From Lentihominibacter faecis (GTDB lineage Bacteria > Bacillota > Clostridia > Peptostreptococcales > Anaerovoracaceae): a stretch of DNA of 18,694 nucleotides. The stretch spans positions 1 to 18,694 of the forward strand of contig NZ_JACRWC010000004.1 of assembly GCF_014306095.1 (NCBI RefSeq), given 5' to 3'. The position numbers and the translations under genes were made by a program. The notes beneath the pieces are model-generated. The model worked only from the letters and a program-made list of their open reading frames with translations, was not told the origin of the DNA and did no database searches. Positions 1-7,214 of this stretch are shown in pieces; position 1 is the stretch's first letter; every line of letters starts with the position of its first letter.

Positions 1-36
1 CCGTCTCGGGGGCTCGGAGATGTTAAGAAGAGACAG
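1..36. other. Sequencing adapter remnant (Nextera/Tn5 mosaic end), not genomic
   Basis: Bases 3-36 align without gaps to the Illumina Nextera read-2 transposase adapter with about 30 of 34 identities by my hand count. The 3' part corresponds to the Tn5 mosaic end AGATGTGTATAAGAGACAG, here read as AGATGTTAAGAAGAGACAG. The GTCTCG and GGGCTCGG blocks are also present. This is untrimmed, error-containing adapter at a contig edge. The last residues and the stop codon of the reading frame that runs into it are therefore artificial. Confidence 0.93.
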
Positions 37-505
37 CCTTTGAAGTTAATAAAATAGAATTGACGGGTGTAGATAAGGTTCGGCTGTCTTTATCAAAAGT
101 TAAATCTCCATATTGTAATTTAGACGATAACTGGATATTGGCAGGTCGCCTTGTCAATGCCCGAACCCTTGCAAGCAATTCTTTGATATGAAATGGCTTT
201 ACTAAGTAATCATCAGCACCGCCGTCTAAACCCTCCACCCGATTATCAAGGGTACTCATGGCTGTAATGATAAGGATAGGAATAGATATTCCTTTTCTAC
301 GCATAGATTTTATGATTGTTAAGCCGTCAATAATCGGTAGCATACGGTCTACAATGGCAATGTCATAAGCATAGTCTGTATTTAAGGCATACAGCATAGC
401 GGTTTCCCCGTCATTGCAACAATCAACCATATAGTTTTCTTTTTCCAGCGAATTTTTTATATTTTTACATAATTCTAAATCATCTTCCAGAAGAAGTATT
501 TTCAT
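37..505 (-). CDS. OmpR/PhoB-family response regulator, 3' end missing at contig edge
   Basis: This encodes a cytoplasmic two-component response regulator, and 156 genuine residues are visible. The receiver domain (about residues 1-115) has the acidic pocket Asp8/Asp9, the phospho-acceptor Asp53 in the VDRMLP context, Thr81 and Lys103 in VKPF. The ALTRR linker and the first strands of a winged-helix output domain follow. About 65-70 C-terminal residues expected for the family are lost because the contig stops here; the apparent stop lies in adapter. The ATG is preceded by AAAGGAT. It is divergent from the lipoprotein/ABC operon, so it probably controls that operon, as regulators paired with peptide-sensing ABC exporters do. 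The partner kinase is presumably beyond the left edge. Family assignment is secure; the target is inferred. Confidence 0.9.
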
Positions 506-558
506 AATGTATCAATCCTTTTCTATATAAATTATAGACAGTATAACAGAAAAGTCTG

Positions 559-612
559 TAAAAATCCTCTAAAAAATGATGATGATTTTCTTACTTTTTT
601 ACAGGATTTTTA
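559..612. promoter_or_regulatory. 18-bp inverted repeat between divergent regulator and ABC operon
   Basis: The arms are 559-576 (TAAAAATCCTCTAAAAAA) and 595-612 (TTTTTTACAGGATTTTTA). They are complementary at 17 of 18 positions across an 18-base spacer. The repeat lies between the regulator start (505) and the lipoprotein start (668). A plausible -10 element TACAAT sits at 627-632 without a good -35, which fits an activator-dependent promoter. It is a candidate binding site for the adjacent regulator. A weak bidirectional terminator is the alternative. Confidence 0.55.
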
Positions 613-667
613 GAATGGTTTGCTTTTACAATAGGGGCATATCGAACAAGAAAGGTGGAATACAAAA

Positions 668-1162
668 ATGAAAAAGACAAACATCAGTAAATTCATAGCA
701 GTTGGATTATGTATCTGTGCATTGACGGGGTGTGGTGCAAGTCCAGATGAGAAACCAGATACGTCTAATCCTATTGTCAATTCTAATACGAATGAAGAAA
801 ATGCAAATGGTTCTTCAGAAAATAAAGGAAACGACATATTAGATTCTGCTAATTTGATAGGAAGTGTTTTGGAATTTACAGACAATGGTTGCTTGGTAAA
901 TCAAGCAAAAGATATTGAGGGGGGAGCTGGGATAAAAATAGAAGCACCGGGAATGGAAAAAAAAGAGAATGCTGTTTCTGTAACCTATAACCCAGATTGT
1001 GAATTTGTCATTGCCACAGTAAATGCACAGTCTGGTGTTACAAATGTAACAACGGGTTCTATATCCGATGTGAAAAAGCAATCTGAAGTATATCTCTATG
1101 GAGAGTTTGCAGACACAAATCATTTCAATGCAACAAAGGTTGTCATAGCCCATTGGGAATAG
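668..1162 (+). CDS. Small lipoprotein, first gene of ABC transporter operon
   Basis: The product is a 164-residue predicted lipoprotein. It has a short positive N-terminus, a hydrophobic segment (about residues 9-20) and the lipobox LTGC with Cys22 as the lipidation site. A Ser/Asn/Glu-rich low-complexity linker (about 25-55) follows, then a compact beta-rich domain (about 60-164) ending in AHWE. An AAAGGTGG ribosome binding site lies nine bases before the ATG. It precedes two FtsX permeases and an ABC ATPase by short gaps, so it is probably the extracytoplasmic partner or substrate-handling subunit of that transporter. I do not recognise a named family for the C-terminal domain, and the role rests on context. 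Confidence 0.85.
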   Translation: MKKTNISKFIAVGLCICALTGCGASPDEKPDTSNPIVNSNTNEENANGSSENKGNDILDSANLIGSVLEFTDNGCLVNQAKDIEGGAGIKIEAPGMEKKENAVSVTYNPDCEFVIATVNAQSGVTNVTTGSISDVKKQSEVYLYGEFADTNHFNATKVVIAHWE

Positions 1163-1173
1163 AGGTGTGAAGT

Positions 1174-2397
1174 ATGAAGTTTTATCAACTTGGTTTTCGC
1201 TATTTACAGCGAAAAAAAGGGAAAACCATTCTTCTGTTGATTGTTTTGATACTTGTAAACAGTATGATTTTAGGTACAAGCATGATTTTAAGGACTACAA
1301 ATGAGTCCAAACAAGCCATGCAGGAAAAGACAAACTCTAAGATTGTGGCTGAAATTACAAGTAAGGACAGCAAGATAACAGAGAATGAAGTAAACAAGAT
1401 TGAAACGCTAGAAGATGTTTCGTCTATCAACCGCATTGGTAGACAAGAGGTATTTCCGAATAATTTTGCTCCCGTTACGCTCAATACTTCTACGAATGAG
1501 GAAAATTTGAAAATAGCACTGCTTTCCTATGATGATTTGGAAAAGGACAGCCCTTTTTCAGAAATGCAGTACCGCTTAGCTTCTGGCGATTATATCAAGC
1601 GTGAGAAAAAGGGTGCTGTTATCAATGCGAACCTTGCAAATCAGAATGGGCTAAAGGTTGGAGATACGATTGAACTAAGTACAGAAAACGGAACAAAAGT
1701 ATCTGTTCAGATTATTGGAATTTTCATGTCCGCAGGAAATGTGGAAAAAGACCAGCCAACAGAAACTACGGCAGTCAATCGAATAGAAAATCAAGTCTTT
1801 ATTGACAACAGCACTTATAAAGAATTGTTCAAAGAAGCTGAATTTGAAAAAATCTGCATTTACTCAAAAAGACCAGAAAAATTAGATGTGCTGGAAACCA
1901 GCCTGCAAAAAATATTCGGAAATGATGTAGCACTTAGCACGTCTGATACCCTTTATCAACAGATGTCTGCTCCATTAGAGCAAATCAGTAAGGTGGCAAA
2001 TCTTATGCTGGTACTTACATTGGTAACTGGTACTGTTGTTGTTTCCCTGCTGTTATGTATGTGGATGCGGACAAGGCAAAAAGAGGTGGCAATCTTTATG
2101 AGCCTCGGCAAGACAAAAAGTGAAATTTTCCTGCAAACTTTATTAGAAGCAGGCAGTGTATTTACACTTTCGGTTTTAGGAGCAACAGCCATTGGTAAAT
2201 TGTTCTCGGGCGTTTTGCAAAACGTCATTACCGGTTCAGAAACAGTAACAGAAAATCTGAAAGTGGTTTTGCAGATACAAGATATTGGAATGTTGTTCCT
2301 TTTAGGCGGTGCAGTTATTTTGGTGGCATTGTGCTGTTCCATTCTTCCGATATTACGAGCAAACCCAAAAGATATATTAGCAAAAATGGAGGGATAG
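1174..2397 (+). CDS. ABC transporter permease, FtsX/MacB type (first of two)
   Basis: This 407-residue membrane protein has the four-helix FtsX/MacB layout. One N-terminal transmembrane segment lies at about residues 18-40 and a large extracytoplasmic domain at about 45-270. Three C-terminal helices lie near 275-297, 318-345 and 372-395, and the protein ends with a short NPKDILAKMEG tail. The motif RQKEVAIFMSLGKTKSEI after the second helix is the typical FtsX cytoplasmic loop that contacts the ATPase. A GAGGTG site precedes the ATG, 11 bases after the lipoprotein stop. With the next permease it should form a heterodimer driven by the downstream ATPase. Such type VII transporters handle peptides, lipoproteins or antibiotics by mechanotransmission; the substrate cannot be read from the sequence. 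Confidence 0.9.
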   Translation: MKFYQLGFRYLQRKKGKTILLLIVLILVNSMILGTSMILRTTNESKQAMQEKTNSKIVAEITSKDSKITENEVNKIETLEDVSSINRIGRQEVFPNNFAPVTLNTSTNEENLKIALLSYDDLEKDSPFSEMQYRLASGDYIKREKKGAVINANLANQNGLKVGDTIELSTENGTKVSVQIIGIFMSAGNVEKDQPTETTAVNRIENQVFIDNSTYKELFKEAEFEKICIYSKRPEKLDVLETSLQKIFGNDVALSTSDTLYQQMSAPLEQISKVANLMLVLTLVTGTVVVSLLLCMWMRTRQKEVAIFMSLGKTKSEIFLQTLLEAGSVFTLSVLGATAIGKLFSGVLQNVITGSETVTENLKVVLQIQDIGMLFLLGGAVILVALCCSILPILRANPKDILAKMEG

Positions 2398-2400
2398 TAC

Positions 2401-3846
2401 ATGAATTTTTTTGGATTGGCAAGGCGTTCTGTGTTCAGAAAGCCCGTAAAAAGTATTCTCTTATTGTTGATTGTTTTTGCAATCAGTACCTTGCTTCTTG
2501 CAGGTGTGGCGAGCAAAAATGCCAGTATTGAGGTGCAGGACAAAACCAGACAAGCCATAGGTGCAGGCTTTCTTTTAGAAAGAAATGCAGAGTACCGAAC
2601 AAAGCGAGTTCGTGAATACTCAGAAAAGATTGGTAATGATAAGGAAGGTAGTTTTGGTGGCTACCATCAGGAAAAAGAGATTATCAATGGTGTGGAGACT
2701 TGGACAGGCTGGACAACAAATGAATTTGAAAGCTTAGATATAAAAGACATTGAGAAATTGGCAAAAGCAAAAGGAATTGCTGATTACAATATTACAACAG
2801 TAACAACTCCCGTAAACCCTGTAAATTTCAAAAGGATTGAAGATAAAGATGTAGACCAGAATGCAGATGTTGGCGGTGTAAGTTTAATTGGAAACAAAGA
2901 TATGAAACTAGACAGAAATGTTTTATCTGGAAACCTGCATATCAAAGAGGGACGAATGATAACCCCAGAGGATAAAGATATGTGTGTCATTTCAGAGGAA
3001 CTGGCAAAGCAAAATAATCTGAAAATCGGCGATAAGATTTCTTTTAATGATTACCACGATACTGAAAATTCAAAGGTATCAGAAGCTGAGATTGTTGGAA
3101 TTTATCAAGTGGATCAAAAGATGTCCCCACTTATGCAGGGAGATACTTACCGTTCGGAAAATGTAATATTTACAGATTTGAGATTTCCAGAAAAGGCAGA
3201 GGGTGAAACAAGTCCATTATATGAAAGAGCCTATTTCAAAGTGGAAGATGTGGAAGCTTACGACGAAGTAAAAGAAAATCTGCAAAAAGTAGACATCAAT
3301 TGGGAGCAATATGATTTGATTGACAATAACGGAAATTCCGAAACCATGTCCTCAAACTTCAATGATTTAGCAAAAGTAAGCGAAATGATGATATTGGTAA
3401 TCTCTGTTGCAAGTTTTGTTATCCTTGTTTTAGTATTTCTTTTCTGGTTGAAAAATCGGGTGCAGGAAGTCGGTATTTTCTTATCTCTCGGTGTTCCGAA
3501 ATTTAGAATTATCGGACAAATTTGGAGCGAAGCGATTATGATTGCTGTTCTTTCCCTTATGTTATCCTTTGCTGTCGCTCCTGCCGTTTCCAAAGCAACT
3601 GCAAATTATCTGGTATCACAGCAGGTTCAGCAAATGCAGGAGGAAGAAAAGAATAATGAGGGAAAAGTATCCACAGAATACGTTGCACCAAAGCAGGACG
3701 TGCAGAGTATCAGCGTAGAGGTTACACCAGAAATGTATCTACTGGACGGTGTAAGTGTTCTTGTGTTGATAACGGCTTCTGTTCTGGTATCTGGAATTGT
3801 AATACTAAAGAGAAACCCGAAAGATATTTTATCGGAAATGAGTTAG
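2401..3846 (+). CDS. ABC transporter permease, FtsX/MacB type (second of two)
   Basis: This 481-residue paralogue of the preceding permease starts three bases after its stop, with GGAGG inside the end of the upstream gene, so translation is probably coupled. It has one transmembrane segment at about residues 18-38, then a long extracytoplasmic region (about 40-330). Three C-terminal helices lie near 335-355, 375-400 and 445-468. The FtsX coupling loop reads RVQEVGIFLSLGVPKFRIIG and the tail reads RNPKDILSEMS, matching the first permease. It is longer because the periplasmic-side domain is larger and because a charged Gln/Glu-rich insert (about 405-430) separates the last helices. It is best read as the second half of a heteromeric permease. 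Confidence 0.9.
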   Translation: MNFFGLARRSVFRKPVKSILLLLIVFAISTLLLAGVASKNASIEVQDKTRQAIGAGFLLERNAEYRTKRVREYSEKIGNDKEGSFGGYHQEKEIINGVETWTGWTTNEFESLDIKDIEKLAKAKGIADYNITTVTTPVNPVNFKRIEDKDVDQNADVGGVSLIGNKDMKLDRNVLSGNLHIKEGRMITPEDKDMCVISEELAKQNNLKIGDKISFNDYHDTENSKVSEAEIVGIYQVDQKMSPLMQGDTYRSENVIFTDLRFPEKAEGETSPLYERAYFKVEDVEAYDEVKENLQKVDINWEQYDLIDNNGNSETMSSNFNDLAKVSEMMILVISVASFVILVLVFLFWLKNRVQEVGIFLSLGVPKFRIIGQIWSEAIMIAVLSLMLSFAVAPAVSKATANYLVSQQVQQMQEEEKNNEGKVSTEYVAPKQDVQSISVEVTPEMYLLDGVSVLVLITASVLVSGIVILKRNPKDILSEMS

Positions 3847-3859
3847 GAGGACGACGAAA

Positions 3860-4495
3860 ATGTTAGAAGTAAAGAATGTAAGCTATGCTTACAAAACAAA
3901 AAAAGATAAAACCATTTTGAATAATGTATCTGCTACTTTCGAGGAGGGTATCTTCTATACCATTGTCGGTCCGAGTGGTGCAGGAAAAACAACACTCTTA
4001 TCGTTGTTAGCAGGCTTAGACACAGCGGTAAAAGGGACTGTACTTTGCAATGGCGAGGACATTACAAAAAAAGGGCTGAATTACCACAGAAAGCATAATA
4101 TCTCATTGGTATTTCAAAATTATAATCTGATTGATTATTTGACAACGGTTGAAAATGTCAAATTAGGTGGTAGTGGAAATGCTGAAAAATTATTGGAAGA
4201 AGTCGGCATTGGAAAAGAATACTGGCAGAGAAATGTATTGCAACTATCTGGTGGACAACAACAGCGTGTGGCGATTGCAAGAGCTTTAGCCAGCGACGCT
4301 CATGTACTTTTGGCAGATGAACCGACGGGAAATCTTGATGAAACTACCGCTGATGAAATCATTGCTTTGCTGAAAAAGACTGCACATGAATTAGGAAAAT
4401 GTGTTGTTGTGGTTACACACAGTAAGCATTTGGCAGAAGAAGCCGACGAAATCTTAGAAATTAAAAACGGTGCAATTTCTTTTCTGTCTGAATAA
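3860..4495 (+). CDS. ABC transporter ATP-binding protein (LolD/MacB-like)
   Basis: This 211-residue ATPase subunit has all the expected motifs. These are Walker A GPSGAGKTT (residues 37-45), the Q-loop VFQNYN (84-89), signature LSGGQQQR (129-136), Walker B VLLADEP with catalytic Glu154 (149-155), the D-loop NLD and switch His187 in VVTHS. Its length is normal for LolD/MacB-class ATPases. A GGAGG site precedes the ATG and the gene follows the permease stop by 13 bases. It energises the two FtsX permeases from the cytoplasmic face. The order lipoprotein, permease, permease, ATPase with a divergent response regulator resembles peptide-antibiotic sensing and detoxification cassettes; the actual ligand is unknown. 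Confidence 0.93.
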   Translation: MLEVKNVSYAYKTKKDKTILNNVSATFEEGIFYTIVGPSGAGKTTLLSLLAGLDTAVKGTVLCNGEDITKKGLNYHRKHNISLVFQNYNLIDYLTTVENVKLGGSGNAEKLLEEVGIGKEYWQRNVLQLSGGQQQRVAIARALASDAHVLLADEPTGNLDETTADEIIALLKKTAHELGKCVVVVTHSKHLAEEADEILEIKNGAISFLSE

Positions 4496-4526
4496 ACAAG
4501 AATAGTGCCGTAAAGGAGCTGTCATT

Positions 4527-4565
4527 ATGGAATATTTTAGATATACCTCGACACAATCAATTTGA
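4527..4565 (+). CDS. Possible 12-codon leader peptide or gene remnant
   Basis: A short frame reads MEYFRYTSTQSI and then TGA. It is preceded by a good AAAGGAGC site seven bases upstream of the ATG. It lies between the ABC ATPase gene and the terminator at 4612-4647. It could be a translated leader associated with that hairpin, or the 5' stub of a gene lost when the cargo of the element was exchanged. Nothing beyond the ribosome binding site supports expression. Confidence 0.3.
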   Translation: MEYFRYTSTQSI

Positions 4566-4611
4566 CCCTAACGGCATTGTTATAAGAACTAAATACAATA
4601 CAGTTTCAAAG

Positions 4612-4647
4612 GCTCGTACAGACTATATGTTTTGTGCGGGCTTTTTT
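4612..4647 (+). terminator. Rho-independent terminator after ABC operon
   Basis: Arms GCTCGTACA (4612-4620) and TGTGCGGGC (4633-4641) form nine consecutive pairs including three G-U pairs, followed by six T residues (4642-4647). It ends the cargo transcript before the orf7-like sigma gene. It could also work as an attenuator for transcription entering the recombination module. Confidence 0.8.
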
Positions 4648-4734
4648 CATGCCAGAAAAAAATTTTTTAAGTTTTTTTTGATTTTGGTTACGCTGTACCC
4701 CACTTTCAACGCGGTATATATGAAAAGGGGCAGA

Positions 4735-4763
4735 CACCTCTTTTCGACTAGCGAAAGGAGGTG
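4735..4763 (+). promoter_or_regulatory. Hairpin burying the sigma-factor ribosome binding site
   Basis: Arms CACCTCTTTTCG (4735-4746) and CGAAAGGAGGTG (4752-4763) pair over 12 bp with one G-U pair and a five-base ACTAG loop. The right arm contains the whole Shine-Dalgarno core AGGAGG (4756-4761). If the transcript folds this way, translation of the downstream sigma-like gene is blocked until the helix is opened. It is a candidate translational switch. Confidence 0.75.
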
Positions 4764-4769
4764 AGGAAA

Positions 4770-5210
4770 ATAAAACCGTCAGAACTACAAGAAAAAACCT
4801 GTCATCAATTCGATTGTGCTATTAAAACAGTTATACGTCATAGAGCGATTGACTTCTATCGAGCGATACGTCGTTCAGAGAAAAAAGAAATGCCATTCGC
4901 CGAAATTATGGACGACCTCTTAAATTCCATAGGCACAGAAGATACATATTCTACGGATTATGTTGCAGTATTTGAAGTCTGTGGCGAAAAAGTGTCAATC
5001 GAAGATGAACAACTGGCTCGTGCATTGAAAGCTATTGAAGAACGAAAGCGTAATATCGTTTTACAGTATTTTTTCATTGGGGACACGGACACTTATATTG
5101 GGAAAATGCTTGACTGTTCCAGAGCGAATGTAACGAAGTGCAGAATACAAGCACTAGACAAGTTAAAGCAACTGATTGAGGAGGAAAAAGAAAAATGCCA
5201 AAAGAGCTGA
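4770..5210 (+). CDS. Tn916 orf7-like sigma-70 family factor, apparent ATA start
   Basis: This gene encodes a 146-residue sigma-factor-like regulator of the conjugative element. In Tn916 the homologous orf7 lies upstream of xis/int and promotes transcription of the recombination and transfer genes. An N-terminal helical segment (about 1-55) precedes a region-4-like HTH (about 85-140) with the pattern KAIEERKRNIVLQYFF, then DTYIGKMLDCSRANVTKCR. Tn916 Orf7 begins MKPS, from memory; here the same KPS follows ATA at 4770, eight bases after AGGAGG, which is ideal spacing. The in-frame GTG at 4761 overlaps the Shine-Dalgarno sequence and is an unlikely start. The next in-frame ATG is near 4888 and would delete the N-terminus. 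So either AUA is used or ATG has mutated. Confidence 0.82.
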   Translation: MKPSELQEKTCHQFDCAIKTVIRHRAIDFYRAIRRSEKKEMPFAEIMDDLLNSIGTEDTYSTDYVAVFEVCGEKVSIEDEQLARALKAIEERKRNIVLQYFFIGDTDTYIGKMLDCSRANVTKCRIQALDKLKQLIEEEKEKCQKS

Positions 5211-5428
5211 CACCGACTTTCACGGTTATTTCCAAAGCCTGCGACGGCGACGAAACAGCAATTTCAAAAATCTTGGAATTTTATGACCCATATATCAATC
5301 AATGCTGTATGCGTCCGTTTTACGACGATAACAACAACTTACGTCTTGCGGTAGATTTGGAAATGAAAGGTTTTATCAAAGAAGCGATTATTCGTAAAAT
5401 CTTAAACTTTGATATTAAACGTTTCTAA
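5195..5428 (+). CDS. Tn916 orf8-like helix-turn-helix protein
   Basis: This 77-residue acidic helical protein matches the small HTH-domain protein found after orf7 in Tn916-family elements, with the characteristic TFTVISKACDGDETAISKIL start. Such proteins are thought to act with the Orf7 sigma factor in switching on the element. The ATG overlaps the 3' end of the sigma gene by 16 bases. It follows GAGGAGG inside that gene, so the two are translationally coupled. It lacks a recognisable enzyme motif. The family is recognised by position and resemblance; the detailed function is not established. Confidence 0.8.
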   Translation: MPKELTPTFTVISKACDGDETAISKILEFYDPYINQCCMRPFYDDNNNLRLAVDLEMKGFIKEAIIRKILNFDIKRF

Positions 5429-5741
5429 TTCATATCGGGATTGATTATGCCCGTCTGGTCTTTGACAACTGAATAAAGCAGACAGATACGTTTGTGAGAT
5501 AGCAAGCCACGGGGACTGTACGCCATGACCTTTCCAAAAGAAAGCGAGCGACCCACGCAGTGATCCGAGAGCGACCGTTGGAAAAGTCGCTTTGCCACGA
5601 CCTATCCTCACAGAATAATGATACGTCCGCATGGTGCGGTTCTGCCCACAAGAATGGGAATAGTTGAGATACTAACGGAGCTTTCCAAAGCCGTCTGCCT
5701 GCTTGTAAAAAATGACACACAGTAAAGGAGGTGCATAGATT
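5429..5741. other. Structured spacer between orf8-like gene and xis
   Basis: These 313 bases contain no convincing gene but several stems. GAC-TTTCCAA near 5527 pairs with TTGGAAA-GTC near 5578. CCGCATGGTGCGG lies at 5626-5638 and CCCA...TGGG just after it. A longer-range pairing is possible between AAAGCAGACAG near 5474 and GTCTGCCTGCTT near 5693. GCGAGCGAC and GAGAGCGAC form imperfect repeats. Minus-strand reading frames of 76 and 91 codons cross the region but have no ribosome binding site I can support. It may be a structured leader for xis/int or a small RNA. Confidence 0.5.
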
Positions 5742-5945
5742 ATGAACAATACTGATGTGCCTATCTGGGAAAAATATACTCTGACGATTGAAGAAGCGTC
5801 TAAATACTTCCGCATTGGCGAAAAGAAATTGCGTAAATTAGCCGAAGAAAATATTGACGCTGGCTGGGTTATCGTGAACGGTAATCGTATTCAGATTAAG
5901 CGAAAACAATTTGAAAAAATCATAGATACATTGGACGAAATCTAA
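5742..5945 (+). CDS. xis: Excisionase of Tn916-family element
   Basis: This 67-residue excisionase closely resembles Tn916 Xis across its whole length, including [20 protein letters not shown] and the C-terminal [18 protein letters not shown]. It is a winged-helix MerR-like DNA-binding fold. In Tn916 it bends the element ends and directs integrase toward excision before conjugative transfer. The ATG is preceded by AAAGGAGGTG. It is followed by a 78-base gap and then int, the canonical order at the right end of this family. The gene is full length and looks intact. Confidence 0.95.
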   Translation: MNNTDVPIWEKYTLTIEEASKYFRIGEKKLRKLAEENIDAGWVIVNGNRIQIKRKQFEKIIDTLDEI

Positions 5946-5952
5946 TGTCATT

Positions 5953-5994
5953 GAGCCGTAGATATGGTATAATAAGGTATAGCGTATCACGGCT
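5953..5994 (+). promoter_or_regulatory. Candidate int promoter inside an inverted repeat
   Basis: GAGCCGT (5953-5959) and ACGGCTC (5988-5994) are perfect inverted arms between xis and int. Between them lies TGGTATAAT (5965-5973), an extended -10 with a consensus TATAAT hexamer. There is no well-spaced -35. A separate promoter for int is plausible. The flanking dyad could be an operator or an RNA hairpin that separates xis and int expression. Confidence 0.5.
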
Positions 5995-6023
5995 CATTCC
6001 ATGACGGAAAGGAGCTTTACACT

Positions 6024-7214
6024 ATGTCTAATGTAAAACGAAAAGACAGTAAAAATCGCAATTTGCGTAATGGAGAGAGCCAGCGAAAAGACGGAAGATA
6101 CGTTTATAAATATACCGATATATACGGAAAGCCACAATTTATCTATTCTTGGAAACTTGTACCGACAGACAAGACACCTGCTGGAAAGCGTGATGATATT
6201 TCATTGAGGGAAAAAGAAGCACAGATAAAAAAAGACCTTAACGACGGTATCGACACAGTCGGCGGTAAAATGACAGTCTGCCAGCTCTACGACAAGAAAA
6301 ACAGCCAAAGAAAGAACATCAAAAGGGCTACTGAAAAGGGACGACAGTATCTTATGAATGCTCTGAAAAATGACCCATTGGGTATGAGGGCGATTGATAC
6401 TGTTAAGCAGTCGGACGCTAAAGAATGGGCTATCAGAATGAGCGAAAAAGGATATGCCTATAAAACGATTGATAACTATAAGCGTTCCTTGAAAGCTTCA
6501 TTTTACATGGCGATACAAGACGACTGTATCAGAAAGAACCCATTTGACTTTAAGCTAAGTGATGTTCTGGAAGATGATACGGAGCAGAAAGTTATCCTTA
6601 CACCAGAGCAGGAAGAACGCCTGCTTGCCTTTATGGAAAAGGACAAGATTTACAGCAAGTATTATGATGAGGTTGTGCTTCTGCTGGAAACGGGACTTCG
6701 TATTTCTGAATTTTGCGGATTGACGACGCATATTGATATGCAGAACAGAATACTCAATATAGACCACCAGCTATTGAAAGATAGCGAAATGGGCTACTAT
6801 ATTGAAACACCAAAGACCAAAAACGGAAAACGGGAACTTCCATTGACAGAACGGGCTTATCAAGCAATCCAAAGAATACTAAAGAACAGAGGAAAAGCAC
6901 AACCGCTGATTGTAGGTGGTTACAGCAATTTTCTATTCTTAAACCGTGAGGGCTTGCCTAAAGTTGCAGGAAACTATGAGGGCATGGTGCGAGGACTAAT
7001 TAAAAAGTATAACAAGTATCACACGGATAAGTTACCGAACATCACACCACATTCATTCAGACATACTTATTGTACGAATATGGCAAATAGAGGAATGAAC
7101 CCAAACACCCTGCAATATCTCATGGGACACGCCAACATAACCATGACACTTGGCTATTACGCACACGGTACATTTCAATCTGCAAAAGCGGAGCTGGAAA
7201 GGCTGGCTTGTTAA
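6024..7214 (+). CDS. int: Tyrosine integrase of Tn916-family element
   Basis: This 396-residue tyrosine recombinase catalyses excision and integration of the conjugative element. The N-terminal arm-binding domain (about 1-80) starts with the family string GESQRKDGRYVYKY. It is followed by a core-binding domain (about 85-185) and the catalytic domain (about 190-396). Catalytic residues are all visible: Arg226 (TGLRISE), Lys264 or Lys266 in TPKTKNG, His343 and Arg346 (HSFRH), His369 (MGHAN) and nucleophile Tyr379 in GYYAH. It is about nine residues shorter than the 405-residue Tn916 Int at the C-terminus, with no sign of damage. An AAAGGAG site lies nine bases before the ATG. The enzyme looks functional, so the element may be mobile if its left part is intact. 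Confidence 0.96.
   Translation: MSNVKRKDSKNRNLRNGESQRKDGRYVYKYTDIYGKPQFIYSWKLVPTDKTPAGKRDDISLREKEAQIKKDLNDGIDTVGGKMTVCQLYDKKNSQRKNIKRATEKGRQYLMNALKNDPLGMRAIDTVKQSDAKEWAIRMSEKGYAYKTIDNYKRSLKASFYMAIQDDCIRKNPFDFKLSDVLEDDTEQKVILTPEQEERLLAFMEKDKIYSKYYDEVVLLLETGLRISEFCGLTTHIDMQNRILNIDHQLLKDSEMGYYIETPKTKNGKRELPLTERAYQAIQRILKNRGKAQPLIVGGYSNFLFLNREGLPKVAGNYEGMVRGLIKKYNKYHTDKLPNITPHSFRHTYCTNMANRGMNPNTLQYLMGHANITMTLGYYAHGTFQSAKAELERLAC

Noticed and set aside
4761..4769. GTG start for the sigma-factor gene.
   Set aside because: It overlaps the AGGAGG itself, leaving no spacing; ATA at 4770 fits both spacing and homology.
5402..5720. Minus-strand frames between orf8-like gene and xis as protein genes.
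   Set aside because: No ribosome binding site, no recognisable motif and strong hairpins; retained only as a structured region.
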